From assembly GCA_029931535.1 (NCBI GenBank), contig JAQPZY010000831.1, positions 1 to 64,000 of the forward strand: a stretch of 64,000 bases of DNA, in the 5' to 3' direction. Source of the DNA: Margaritifera margaritifera. Taxonomy: Eukaryota; Mollusca; Bivalvia; Unionida; Margaritiferidae. The notes beneath the pieces are model-generated. The model ran no database searches, was not told the DNA's origin, and saw only the letters and a program-made list of their open reading frames with translations. Positions 20,996 through 44,749 of the stretch are shown here, piece by piece; position 1 is the first letter of the stretch, and each line of letters begins with the position of its first letter. The position numbers were made by a program, and so were the translations under genes.

Positions 20996-22776
20996 GTTTA
21001 ATATTTAGATACGTAGAAAACAATTTAGAAGTTAATCAAATTATATACGGTATCATATTTGTCAGATATTTGGTCCTCCTTTGATTCTCCCCGCTGCATA
21101 TTTTCAACATTAAATCTCTCCCTATTATCCTCTGTCATTTTATCTCTGCGGTTTTGAATTTCTTCCTGATTATCCTATTCATACGTGTTGTGGACCTTTT
21201 ATTTAGTAAGCATTCAGAATGAATAGAACTGTACTGTCTTATCGCATTTATATTCAAATGTTTCGTGGTCAATGATTGTCACAATATGATAATAAACCAT
21301 GGAATATCTGCGGACAGATCTTAACTTACACGCACATCCCTTACATCATCTATATCTTGTTCTCCTCTTTCCCGTATCCTCTTTAGCTTTATCGGTATAC
21401 CAGCTCTGACATACCTCATTTTATTAGTCAAATGATGATTTTCAATGGTTATTGTAGCTAAATAGTTATATAGTGACACAGCTATATGACCAGCGAATTT
21501 CGTTTTGTGGAAGTAATATTTTTTAACGGTGGCGCATCCACTGAGACAATTTTACCTGTAGTTAAAGAAAGTCCTTTGTAGCAAATAGCCAAACCACTAC
21601 CTTCAGCTACTCTTTTATGCATGCGCAACTGCTGAGGAAATGCAGAAAATTATTATTTTTTCTATTGCCTTATATAAAATGTATGCCTGCCGTGCTTCTC
21701 TGTTTCGATCAATTTTATAAACAACACAAGAAATAATTACAAACGTACTCCTGAAAAGGGATGAAAATTTTAGTGTACAGCATAATCATACACTTTTTGA
21801 TCAGACCACAACAACATTTAGAAGACAAATTAATTTTATAACGTTTTCTTTGGGATTTTAACTGAATTGGGGGGAGGGGGGTTGAGAGGGGGACTGCATA
21901 CGATTTCAACTTGCTAAAATTGTTCTCATCGTTATTGCTTCTTATACCTTCAGTTATCTACGTACATGTTAATTTCTGATTTCCTGTGTATTTGAATTAT
22001 TTGTATTAGGAAACGGATTGAATTTTGTGCAGTTAAATAATTTCCTTCTTTCTAAACTTTAAATCAAACTTATTTAATTTTATAGTTATCTAAATTTATT
22101 TGAAATTTAGGTAAACCTGTGATAGTTTTCTCTTTTTCGCTCTATCTTTCCTTTCTTCATTGTTTCTTCTTTTTCCTCAACATTTTTATCTTTGAGTTCA
22201 GTTGTTATTCGTGTTTAGAATGTCAATGTGTTTAGAATGTTAATTTAATTTGCCTATTTGCCATTCAGAGAGCAGTTGTTTATATTTTCGGGGAAAGGAC
22301 CTCAGATAGTTATAATAACTCATGTAAATTGTTACATAATTACCAATAAAATATGTTTAAAGTCAAAAGCTTTAATGCGTTTTTATCTGAACAAGTTTTA
22401 TTCGCTTTTTAAATACATTTCCTAATTTTTGCATTGTGTTCTATTTAATGCTCTTCCCATAAAATCCCCTCCTCTCTTACGAAAAGACGTTACGCTTTTA
22501 TCAGCAATGACTAACCCTCACTCTTTCCTGTTATTCTCCATAATAATGACCCATCTGAGAGGAAGACGATTACAGTGGTGTGTCCTGTTTGTACAGATGT
22601 CTAGATAAATCAGTGTATATGATACATAGCTTTCGATGAATCATTATGTAGGATATTATTACTCATATTTCGACAAATTTGATCGCAAATTGTAATCTAA
22701 GGGGAAAATAACCGACCAGCATGTTAAAGGCTTTCCTCCATAGAAGACTGATATTCAGAAAGACGACCAGAACACA
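20996..22776. other. Region upstream of the IgSF gene, nothing recognised
   Basis: AT-rich with one GGGGGAGGGGGG stretch near 21868-21881. It should contain the promoter of the gene starting at 22777, but I cannot point to a convincing TATA box or initiator. Confidence 0.4.
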
Positions 22777-34623
<11,847 letters not shown>

Positions 34624-34727
34624 AAGAGAAGCAATGACATTTCTCCTGGTTATAAACTGACTCATTACACGTGACCTATGAAACAGTGCAATGAATAGCA
34701 TTGATGTAAACTTTTTTGTTTCAATAC

Positions 34728-34733
34728 TCTCTC

Positions 34734-34768
<35 letters not shown>
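34728..34768. repeat. (CT)n microsatellite
   Basis: A simple repeat about 100 bases after the stop codon, probably in the 3' UTR of the IgSF gene. Confidence 0.9.
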
Positions 34769-34771
<3 letters not shown>

Positions 34772-34967
34772 TACAAGCCTCCTGAACGAGGATGGTCATG
34801 CACAATAACGGATTTATTCGTGGTCAATTATTGGATTTTTCTTTTTACAGTAAAAATATTTGTATGTTCTATTTCATCTACGAAGATTGTGTTGACTTAT
34901 TGTTAATATTTTCTATGCATCTTTATGAGGGTGGTGTGACAATGTGTAGATAATTATTCATTAAATC

Positions 34968-35172
34968 AAGTTTTTGTGGTTTTGTGGATTTAACGCCATT
35001 TTTCAGCACTTGATAACTCCGGGAAGAACCACTGACCCACGGGAAGCTACTGGCAAGCATTCTCACATACCCACATTGTCCGAGCCCGAGACTCGAACCC
35101 ACGCTGACATAGGTGAGATGGCAGTGATCGATAAAGACGAGTGTCTTAGACCACTCGGTCACCCGGGGCCAC
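34968..35172 (-). repeat. tRNA-derived SINE, copy 2
   Basis: Same family and orientation as copy 1. It is flanked by a 10-bp direct repeat TCATTAAATC at 34958-34967 and 35173-35182, which supports retroposition. Confidence 0.9.
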
Positions 35173-36343
35173 TCATTAAATCCAACTTTATTGGGAATAA
35201 TCGTGGTTTGGTGATTTGATGATCACCGTTTTAATCACTAGCGATCTAGATGCTGTTTAACTTAACTTTTCACCGATCTGGACCTACGAGTTTGAAGTTT
35301 TCATCTGTAAGAGCAACTCCTAGACGAACCATTAACATGCCTTCCAGTGAGTCTAGATACAGAATATTATAGCTTATAGATTTAAATGTCATGGAAACTC
35401 GTACTCGATCAATACTGGGCCTAAAAACGTATCAAAGTAGTCGACCTAAAATGGCACAAAAGAGTTCCTTTTACATGTATTCATGCTTCCCCCCCCCCCC
35501 CCCACTCCAACATTAAAATCAACGTTAGGGTGACTACAGTTTAAAACAGAATTTAATTTCTCTGACTTTTTTAAAACTTAATTCTATTGAATTACGGAAT
35601 GTCAGAATGACTGAACCTAGGCTCAGAGCTGAGTTCAACTTCATGCTTAAAAGAGTTTGGGCAAGGCGGTACAAAGTTGGAAATTTCTTAGAACTAACTG
35701 GTACACGTCGCTGCAGTCAGGTCGTAACTTCATTCATATAGATGTCCAATTCTTTTCTAACTAAGACTAAAAAATGCATTTGTTTTGGTTTCATTTCATT
35801 CCTTTTCCCCTTTAATTTTTAGATGCCTTCGCGATTATAAATGCTGATAAAGGACACATAAATAGAGCTCACAAAAAGTTGCACGGTCTAGTAAACGGAA
35901 ACAGATATAGACATAAAGACTGAATATGTGTGTCCTAAGCTATAAGTTTGATATAACATTTAACGTATATGTTAGAAATTGATGCTTCAGTTAACGGTAT
36001 TACTGATATTATCGGCATATGTATCGCTGATGATTTTTAATCGATCAGAATAGATAGATAGAAAAATAATTTTGTAGTTTAACATTACTAGAAGTAATTC
36101 ACATAAAATATCGGCGGCGAAGACACGTTTACAATATCAGCCAAAATTGAGCAGTTATTTCCACAATCATATTTAATGAACATGATTTTACAATTCTTTA
36201 AAACAGTTAAAGCAATCAACATAAACTCTCTCGTTAAACTTTATTAAACAATTTGTACAAAAGAATAATAGTGGTGTGTTATCTATTGGTATAGTGTCTA
36301 CTTCCGTAATGTTGCTTTTGATTTTTATTTAATGACCACTCGA
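35173..36343. other. Intergenic, no gene recognised
   Basis: It contains a C15 run at 35489-35503. There is no long frame or other repeat I can name. Confidence 0.5.
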
Positions 36344-36590
36344 TGTTGTTGTTGTTGGGTATAACGCCACTTTTCAGCACATGATAAGCTATACATGGCG
36401 GCCAGTATATTTAGTGGAGGAAGAACCCGAAAAGATACAGAGAAGAACCACCGACCCACGGGAAGCTACTGCCAAGCTTTCTCACATACCCACGTTGGTG
36501 GAGCCGAGACTCGAACTCACGCGGACAGAGGTGAGATGCGTGAGTGATCTGTAAAGGCGAGCGCCTTAGACCACTTAGCCACCCGCGGCC
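36344..36590 (-). repeat. tRNA-derived SINE, copy 3
   Basis: A full-length copy including the tRNA-like head (GGGGCCGCGGGTGGCTAAGT on the minus strand). CCACTCGA is repeated at 36336-36343 and 36591-36598 as a short target-site duplication. Confidence 0.9.
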
Positions 36591-38372
36591 CCACTCGAAG
36601 TGTACTGTAGATTAAAGGAACAAAAAATAAGATGGCACACACAGACACACAAATAAAAACACAGATCGTTGGAGCAAATTGTTGTATTAATATTTTTTGG
36701 TCATATCTTGTGTGAAATTGCTGATTTTTGCATATGGACTTGAGTCTGAAATAAAGTTATTAGTTTCATTTTTTAATTATATGTATTACTATTGTTGTTT
36801 TTTTTTCTTCTTTTCTTTTTCACATTATATTTACATAGATTTACTCAAAAAGTATCTGGCCCCAAAAGACCTGTTGGTCGCGTGTGTTTCTCTATCTCTC
36901 GATATATACATGTATGGATGGATGGATGAATACACACACACACACACATACATACATACATACATAAACCTGTGGTAATAATACCTCCAAATGTTGCAAT
37001 GTCGATACATTGATGCAGGATGTTGCATCGAAATAAACTTCACTATGACTACTCAAGCTTCAGACTGACATGTCCTCTCAATCAAGCTTGCCAATGGCAA
37101 TACACAACATTTTCCCTCCTATCGCAGTAATTTCAAAGCCAGTGAAAGCTACATTGCAACTTCTTGACTGGCCTGAGCACTTTCCAATCAAATTGACTCC
37201 AGCTAGATCTAGTGCTGGTGATAAAGGCAGTGAATATTTTTTCTTGTCAAGGTATACATGTCATGTGACATTTCCTTAATGAATCTGGCCACTATGGTAA
37301 CAATCATCCAATATTTCTAGCCTGACAAACAAAAGTCTGGCTTTTGTATGGACATAAATTGCATCAGAGTGCGAGAGAGAGGTAATAATTTTATAATTTT
37401 GAAAAAGCATTCAAATGCAACACTGGAATAGTAACTGAATTTCACATACATTTTATAAAGTTTATGCAAGTCTTCATGGTAGTTATATGCTTCAAATTTT
37501 GTATCAGGCAACCGACAACCTTGATTTACAGGTGATGTCAGTTTGAACCTCAAGTAGTCATTTTAAATTTATGTACAAAGCAATGTCCTACATCAAATGA
37601 TATTGTCATTGCAATGTTCATGTTTTTTTGTTGCCATGGGGATAGATAGATATACCTACTCCAGAAAAAAGTGTCTGTGCAGAACAAATGTATGAAACAA
37701 AAATACTAATGGATTATTTAATTTTATATTTTAGAAATCAAGAAAGCAAACCAAAATTAAAAGTACTTTAAAATTTGTTTATTGTCAACAAATTGAATAA
37801 AAATGCCCCCCAAAATAACAAAAATTCCAATTTCATAATGCTGTTAATGAAAATAAATAAATAAATACTCTTGGGTACAAAAGAGTTTCAAATTACATAA
37901 CTATTACATATTGCATCTTTTCTGGTGAAAAAGCAACAGAGGCTTTCTTGAACGTAATATTGCTATTCTCCTTTATCTATCGGGCTACTTATCAAAATCT
38001 CTTATATCAGTAGTTGCCTTCTATTTTTTTACCAAATTTTAATTCATTCTGCGTTGAAATCGCCTGAATGAAATGATACAAAAAAGTTATCATTCTTCAT
38101 CCCCCACTTTTCTAAAAATACAATATATAAAGCATCAATATGTCTAACTGAAGATAATTGTCATGATGAGCAACATTAGGTCCAAAATTGCAAAAAAAGA
38201 AAAAGGGCAGTTACCCATAATTAACACTTCTGCAAGTGGCAATATTAATCTGACAGTAGTACTAGGAAATTAAATTTCATGTAAAGTCATTTATTTTGAT
38301 TGAAAGCCATCTATAAAAAAAAGAAATGTCTATAGCTTCACTTTAGCATGTGTATACCATAATATACTTGCC
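36591..38372. other. Intergenic, no gene recognised
   Basis: Short (CA)n and (CATA)n stretches near 36930-36965. Only chance open frames. Confidence 0.5.
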
Positions 38373-38577
38373 TATATGTTCGATTCCAAATGCAAACAAC
38401 ATCAACCTGATCTGCTGTTGCATAATGTGCCAGCAGATCAGGGTCTATGTTGTTTGTTCTACTGATTACTCCTAACAAACTGTATAGACCCAGATCTGCT
38501 GGCACATTATGCAACAGCAGATTTGGGTCTGTGCAGTTTGCAGTTGGACTTGAATTATAAGCAAGGATATATGGTAG
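38373..38577 (+). repeat. Double-hairpin inverted-repeat element, copy a
   Basis: Two hairpins in tandem. The first pairs AACCTGATCTGCTG with CAGCAGATCAGGGT; the second pairs TATAGACCCAGATCTGCTG with CAGCAGATTTGGGTCTGT. They are joined by TGTTCTACTGATTACTCCTA. The outer ends are related to TATACTCGCTTATAAG inverted repeats. Confidence 0.85.
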
Positions 38578-38704
38578 ATATTAATACATAAGCATATGCA
38601 CAGAAAGAGGGAAGAAAAAACAAGAATTCTTTGGAATGCTGTCTCACTTGCTCCACTGTGGCATGATCCAAAAAACTTTGCAAAGTTGCTCAAGCAAGAA
38701 TAAT

Positions 38705-39215
38705 AAGTCAATGTGACCAACTGTTGCCAGTGGTGAGTAGTACCCTCCAAAACGAATCAAGTTTCATCACTGTACATACAACAGTTCAGAATAAGAGCTA
38801 TATGCACAAATCTAATGCAATCACTGGAGCAAAAAAAGTAGGTCATTGTGATTTAACTTTGCATGTGGTGAGCAGCACCCTCCAAGATGAATATATCCAA
38901 AAAGTTTATCACTCTACATACAACAGTGTCAGATAAAAACAGCTAAATGAAAAAACTTAACCTAATCACCAGAACATGAAAGGCAGGTCACTGTGACCTA
39001 GTTTTGCTTATGACAAATACTACCCTCCAAACTGAATACATCCATCAAGTTTCAGAACTGTATATACAACAATGTCAGAGAAACTGCTAAATGGTAAAAC
39101 ATAACATAATCACTGGAGCATGAAAAAGTAGGTCACTGTGACCTACTTTTGCCCATGGTGATTGTATATAAAACAGTGACAGGAAAACAGAGCTAAATGC
39201 AAAAACTGAACACTG
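38705..39215. repeat. ~140-bp degenerate tandem repeats
   Basis: Four units each contain a GGTCACTGTGACCTA-like palindrome, ACCCTCCAAA, AAGTTTCA and AATCACTGGAGCA. The same family recurs at 61855-62290. Confidence 0.75.
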
Positions 39216-39341
39216 ATGCTTACACCAACAACAACAATGCTTGTGTCACCAAAAGTGATCTCTATGTCTTGCCTACACTTTGCAGGCAAGACAAAATTTT
39301 GAATACGAAAGGCTGCAACATTTACCTATTGTATATACTTT

Positions 39342-39532
39342 TGTATAATCCATGTCCAAATGCACACAACATAGAGACTGATGCGCTGGCAGATCTGGGT
39401 CTATGTTGTATGTTCTACTGATTAGTCCTTACAAACTGCATAGACCCAGATATGCCGGCGCATTATGTGACATCAGATCTGGGTCTATGCAGTTTGCAGT
39501 TGGTATCGAATTATACGCGAGTATATATGGTA
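39342..39532 (+). repeat. Double-hairpin inverted-repeat element, copy b
   Basis: Same layout as copy a, with the second hairpin pairing GCATAGACCCAGATATG with CAGATCTGGGTCTATGC. It ends TATACGCGAGTATATA. Confidence 0.85.
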
Positions 39533-40144
39533 AATTTGTAAACTTGTACACAGTATACAATAGTTGAAACGATGCTGTTTAATCTCAATGACTCCAAACC
39601 TACCATTTCTCTATCAACTTTTGAGGCTTAATGAACACATGACAACTATTTATATTTAAGACATTAACAATGTGCATGCTGTACCTTGCTCAACTTCGAT
39701 TGTTTTATTTGCTATATGTCTTTTATCTCTTATTATGACTAATTCATTTTATAACACATGTCTTTGGTGAATTCCAGTATATCTGACAAATTAGGTAAAA
39801 CGTCCTTAGGTTTGTTGTGATATTGTATCCCACTGTTACATATATATACATGATGTGAAATGTATAATGCAACTGGATGTACTTCCTGGAGATGTGCAAA
39901 TGATGCCTTGGATGGATCAATAATGACTATGGAACTGTGCAGTGGCATATAGACTTAAAACAATGTTTCTTTAAAATAAAAAATAGCATGTCAAAGGTCC
40001 TGTCAATGAACATTCTTTTCAAAAGTAAATAATGTAGTTTAAGGAATTTGTTGTCAGCATTATCAGTAAACCAACCTGCTGTGTAATGTGTGGTAACCAA
40101 TTCTTGTCAACTTTGGCTAATTCCTAGCGATTGCTGCATTCTAT

Positions 40145-40365
40145 GTGAAAATCACACATACTTTCAGAAAAGAAAGAAGAAAAATATCCTACCAAATAGT
40201 CCAATTAAGCAGAGATATGGAAATATATCATTTAATTGGAAATGGTAGTTACTGTGTGACTGACAGCCACATGCCTGTTCATTTTACATGGTTACTGATT
40301 TTGTAAACATTTACAGGCAGTAAACTAAACTAAGCTGTTTACATGTGTAAACATTGCAGCCTAAA
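40145..40365. repeat. Dispersed repeat, inverted partner at 63772-63985
   Basis: The reverse complement of 63772-63985 matches along most of this stretch, for example TGTAAACATTTACAGGCAGT here. The shared region includes the ACATACTTTCAGAAA-like end. Confidence 0.7.
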
Positions 40366-40640
40366 GTCTGAGTCATCTTCTCAAACATTGACGAGAAATT
40401 TTAAAATGTTCAGAAATTAGTTGCTTTAGTGAAATCTTTACATTTATCTTTCATTTTCTTTGGGACCCTGTGTTGACTCACTAAATTCCTTCCAATATCT
40501 ATGAACACAGCCAAAATGTCATCCAGAACCCTTCCATTGTCTCTTGAGGTATTGAAACCTCATCAATAGCAAGAACAAAAATCAGAAAAAAATGCATAAA
40601 ATTATCTTGTCCTGTATGAATCAGTTATACACCAATAGTA

Positions 40641-40772
40641 TAATGTGTATATGTTGTTTGTTGTACTGATTACTCCTAACAAACTGCATAGACCCAGATT
40701 TTCTGGCCCATTATGCCATTGCATATCTGGGTCTATGTAGTTTGCAGTTGGACCCGACTTGTAATCTAGTAT
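40641..40772 (+). repeat. Double-hairpin element, copy c (partial)
   Basis: Only the joining segment and the second hairpin (GCATAGACCCAGAT ... ATCTGGGTCTATG) remain. It ends at TAATCTAGTATATACG. Confidence 0.75.
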
Positions 40773-41274
40773 ATACGATCAGTCTCACAGCCTTTTCAAT
40801 ACAAGAAATGCTGCAAAACTTTTCAAAATGAGACAATGAAATAATCTTACTGGTTAAATGCATAAAAAACATAACACATTTTTCCATCCTCTTTAAGCAT
40901 TAGTAGATCACTCACCAAGTGAAAAAAGTTCAAATCTTTGTTGTCAATCTAGCTATTGTGCTGCTTCTCTAATGTTTTTTGATTCATAAAACAGCATTAA
41001 AATTAAAATATGGGGGAATGTTACTATACTTTCTATGCCAAGCTGGCAATATTGTCAAACACAGCAAAGGCTGCATAAAAAAAGTAAGAATACATTTCAT
41101 TTCATATGAAATCAAGTAAAATATACTTTACAGCTGAAAAGAATAAAAGTTACAAGTTTGCAAATATTTCTTTCTTTTACACTTTGATAAATAGATATAA
41201 CTATAATACCTTACAAGTATAACATGCATGAAACTGTGATGAGGATTGACATAAAACTGACATCAAATAATCTG

Positions 41275-41400
41275 CCTGCAGATCAGGATTTGTGCTGTTC
41301 ATTTGAAATAAATATACAACGAAAAACATTGACCCAGATATGCCAGCAGATCATGAGTGGCCAACCTGGATCTATGCTGTTCACAGTTAGTTGTGTATTA
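41275..41400. repeat. Double-hairpin element, degenerate remnant d
   Basis: A weak match: TTGACCCAGATATGCCAGCAG and GGATCTATGCTGTTCACAGT, both in the family order but strongly diverged. Confidence 0.45.
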
Positions 41401-44197
41401 TAAATAGGTAATTAAGGTATCACTTATTTCTAGCATAATAACTTAAAGTCAGTCTTTGTTCAAGTAACAAATATTATGCAATATATATCTTACAGTATGA
41501 CCTGTCATGACATCATACTGTCTTGAAATATAACAGTCTACCATGGAGATCTTAATTGATGAAAATATTGAATAAAATCTACTTTGTAAAATGGTTTTAG
41601 ATCCAATTAATTGCTGAAACAGAAAAAGGTCTTTTCAATCACCTCTGGCACACTGTGTTTATGTTTTAATGGTACACTCCAAAACAAGCACATTCATTAT
41701 TTATAAATATTAAATTATGATGGTTTGAAATTACTTGTCAGAAAAACTTAATGAATCCTAATCTACTTGTACTGAGCTCCTTGAAATTTCTAAATGCCAA
41801 TATTGAGTGACTTAAAAGTACGGTTTATCTGAACCCTGAACTGCCATCCAACATTTTTTTTAACACTAAAATAAATAACTTCCAAATATCTGAATCACAT
41901 GGGTGTCCTTGAGGCAATTCAGAAAATGAAACAGACACTGACTATCATATATAATACTAGAAAGAATATATGAAGCAATTTTAATGCATAAAATTAAGAA
42001 ACCTGAAAATTGCAACAAAAAAAAAAAAAGAACTGATTTAAAACGTGCATGCTTGAAATCACAAACTATTGATACATTCAGATGGACAACAAATGTCTGA
42101 ATTTTCGACATGATTACAAGATAGTTTCATTGACTGACTGGTATTCTCTTAAAAATAAAAACTAGGTATTTTCATGTAAGGATTCAATTAAGAACTGTAC
42201 AGATAAAATAACAGATTGTGACGCTTGTCATTATTACACTAGAGAGCTTCAAAGTATCATATACACATAAAATGAAAAGAATTTTAAATTGGGAGGTACA
42301 ATCCATTTATTCTATTCAAGGCTATTATAAATCAGTATTTCCCTGTGATTGTGTTATGTTCGTTATTCATAGTAATTTCTGCAGGGCAATGTCAGAAACA
42401 ATTCATACAAATATGATACATTAGCATTAGCTGTCAAGAAAGGGGAGAGAAATGCATAACATGTCAAATGATGGAACAAAGTAATACATCATGATATTTT
42501 ACATAAAAAATACAGCTTTTACATTATTGCAAAAACATATGTACAAAAAAGGTTTGAGGTAATCTTGTATAATTAAAAATTGCATCAGTTTTTACTTTCA
42601 AATGGTTGTTAGGAGAAATTCCTGTTGGTTTGGACATAAAGAAAATTTTAATGAAAAAGTGAATAATGTTGAACTGACATTTGAAACACAAAACTATTTT
42701 GTACTGGATACAAAATACTGGGTAAAGCACTTTATCTAAAGACATAATTCTCTGAAACTTTGTCAAAATGAAGACAAATATTTTATAATATATGACTGTG
42801 TAAAATACTTATAGATACAATGTTTAAATAAATAAAACACATTAAAAGATACTACTTTTTTATACAAATAAATGCATGCATACTCCGTGTCCTCTATGGA
42901 TAATTTTAAGTATATAAAATTATCACATCTGAGTTTATAATCAATTTGTAACATGCATGAAAATCAGAGAATTTTAATCTTTAATGAGCGTGAGAAAGCT
43001 AAATATTATTCAACTCTTGAAACTTCCTAAATATTATGAAATGAACACAAAATAAGAAATCTTCTGATTAAATCAAAAGACTTTTCCCAGTAAGCGAAAC
43101 ATCCATAATCAAATTGTATTTTGTAATTATGGGTGCTTGACTGTTGTTACTGTATGATGCTGTAGTAGCCACCTATCTCATAAATTACAAAGACAGGTGT
43201 GTTAACAATGTCTCAGTCTTGGTTTTGAGTCCTGAATTTATCTATGAAGATCTGTGCAAATCTGTACAAATGCACAAAAGTGTCTATATGAAAATGTACA
43301 AAAACTGTACAAATATATCATATACTTTATGTACTAGTCTGCTGATCTACCTTCAGGGTATAACACAAAATGAATTAATGTTTCTTCATAAGTGTGATAA
43401 TGTTTACAACATTATTGAATAATTACCAATGTATACAGAGACCTAACCCCATAAATAGTAACCATACATCAATGTTTAAGATTTCAATAAAATTACTGAC
43501 TACAGTGTAACCTGATCTAGTTGCACCTCTGTAAGACGGACAAATGCTCTTAAGGATAACATTTCTGCATCCAATTTTTTCAAAATGTTTTCATTTTCAA
43601 TCTCATATTCCTTAGTGGGTTACCTCCCTTTGGGATGATACCGTCACTACCACAACACTAAATTTGGAGAAAACTGTATGCTTTTATAACTGCATCATAC
43701 TCAATTTAGATTGCATTAGCTGTGAAGTTTACTTTACAATGGATTCAGTGCAGAGTGTGAATATTTTTTCCTAATACATGGGGGAAAAAGTCAGGAATTC
43801 TTTACTTGCATTGATGGAGTACAGGGCTGACTATGCTACAAGTAGCATCTGCCAGATATCACAATATACAGATTAAATCACAATGAAGTGCATCTGAGCT
43901 GCCATACATAGTCTGGTTCTTTTTCCTTCATCTCTGATTGGATTTCAATCTGTGATAAGAATAGTAAGGTAAGAGCCAGTCAACATACTTGTGTACTGAT
44001 GCGCAGTGACAACAGACTAAGGTTTAGGTGATTCAGGGGTCAAAACAGCCTTATGGCAGTGATATATTCTGAAAGAGTATGAGCTGTGAGGACCATGTTT
44101 CAACCTTTATATTAAAGACATTTACCAACAAAGAACAATTTTGTGGTCTTTGTATGTCTTTTATAGACAGGTTTAATTGCATCCAGGTGACCTGATA
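41401..44197. other. Intergenic and INTU 3' flank
   Basis: AT-rich, with only short chance frames. It should contain the INTU 3' UTR (minus strand, below 44198). Several AATAAA-like sites exist on that strand and none can be chosen. Confidence 0.4.
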
Positions 44198-44312
44198 TCA
44201 AGAAGGATTGAATCCAAGGGCAAGTTTATAGGCCAGTTCTATCACTGTTTGAGGCGCAGACTCATGAAAACAGAGGAAAACTTCTTTTTTCGTGGTCCGG
44301 GATAAGCACCGT
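44198..44312 (-). CDS. INTU: INTU last exon (stop at 44198-44200)
   Basis: Acceptor TTTTCAG, then 115 nt completing a split Gly codon. It encodes RCLSRTTKKEVFLCFHESA and so on to FNPS and TGA. The phase from the preceding exon (2) selects this frame over two other open ones. Confidence 0.85.
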
Positions 44313-44713
44313 CTGAAAATGGAGAAACAATATACAGATGAGCATCTGACTATTTTGGTTCTTCTTACAATGCATGTACAGCAGCTGGAAAAGAGATATA
44401 TAAAAACATCATAACAGATGTCAAAATCAAACACTGCTGTCCACAAATCTCAAATGAGTTTTCTCAGCCAATTTGGGTAAGTATAAAACTGATATAGCTG
44501 TAAGGAAATAAAAATTAATAGAATTACTTATAATGGAATCCAACTCAACACTGTATGAAGTATCTGTATAAACTATAAATGTGTGCAAAGGACATGGATG
44601 CCCCTGCTAAAATGGTGTACTGTGAAACACTTTATTTTCATGGGTTTCAAATATCATGGTTTAGGTAAAAAGTGCATATTCGTGGGTACCTACTTTTGTG
44701 AATCATTTACACA

Positions 44714-44749
<36 letters not shown>

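Noticed and set aside
36831..37043. Minus-strand frame with Met-Tyr-Val-Cys repeats
   Set aside because: Caused by (CATA)n and (CA)n simple repeats.
44198..44446. 82-codon minus-strand frame as an independent gene
   Set aside because: Its last 38 codons are the final INTU exon; the upstream part is intron read in frame.
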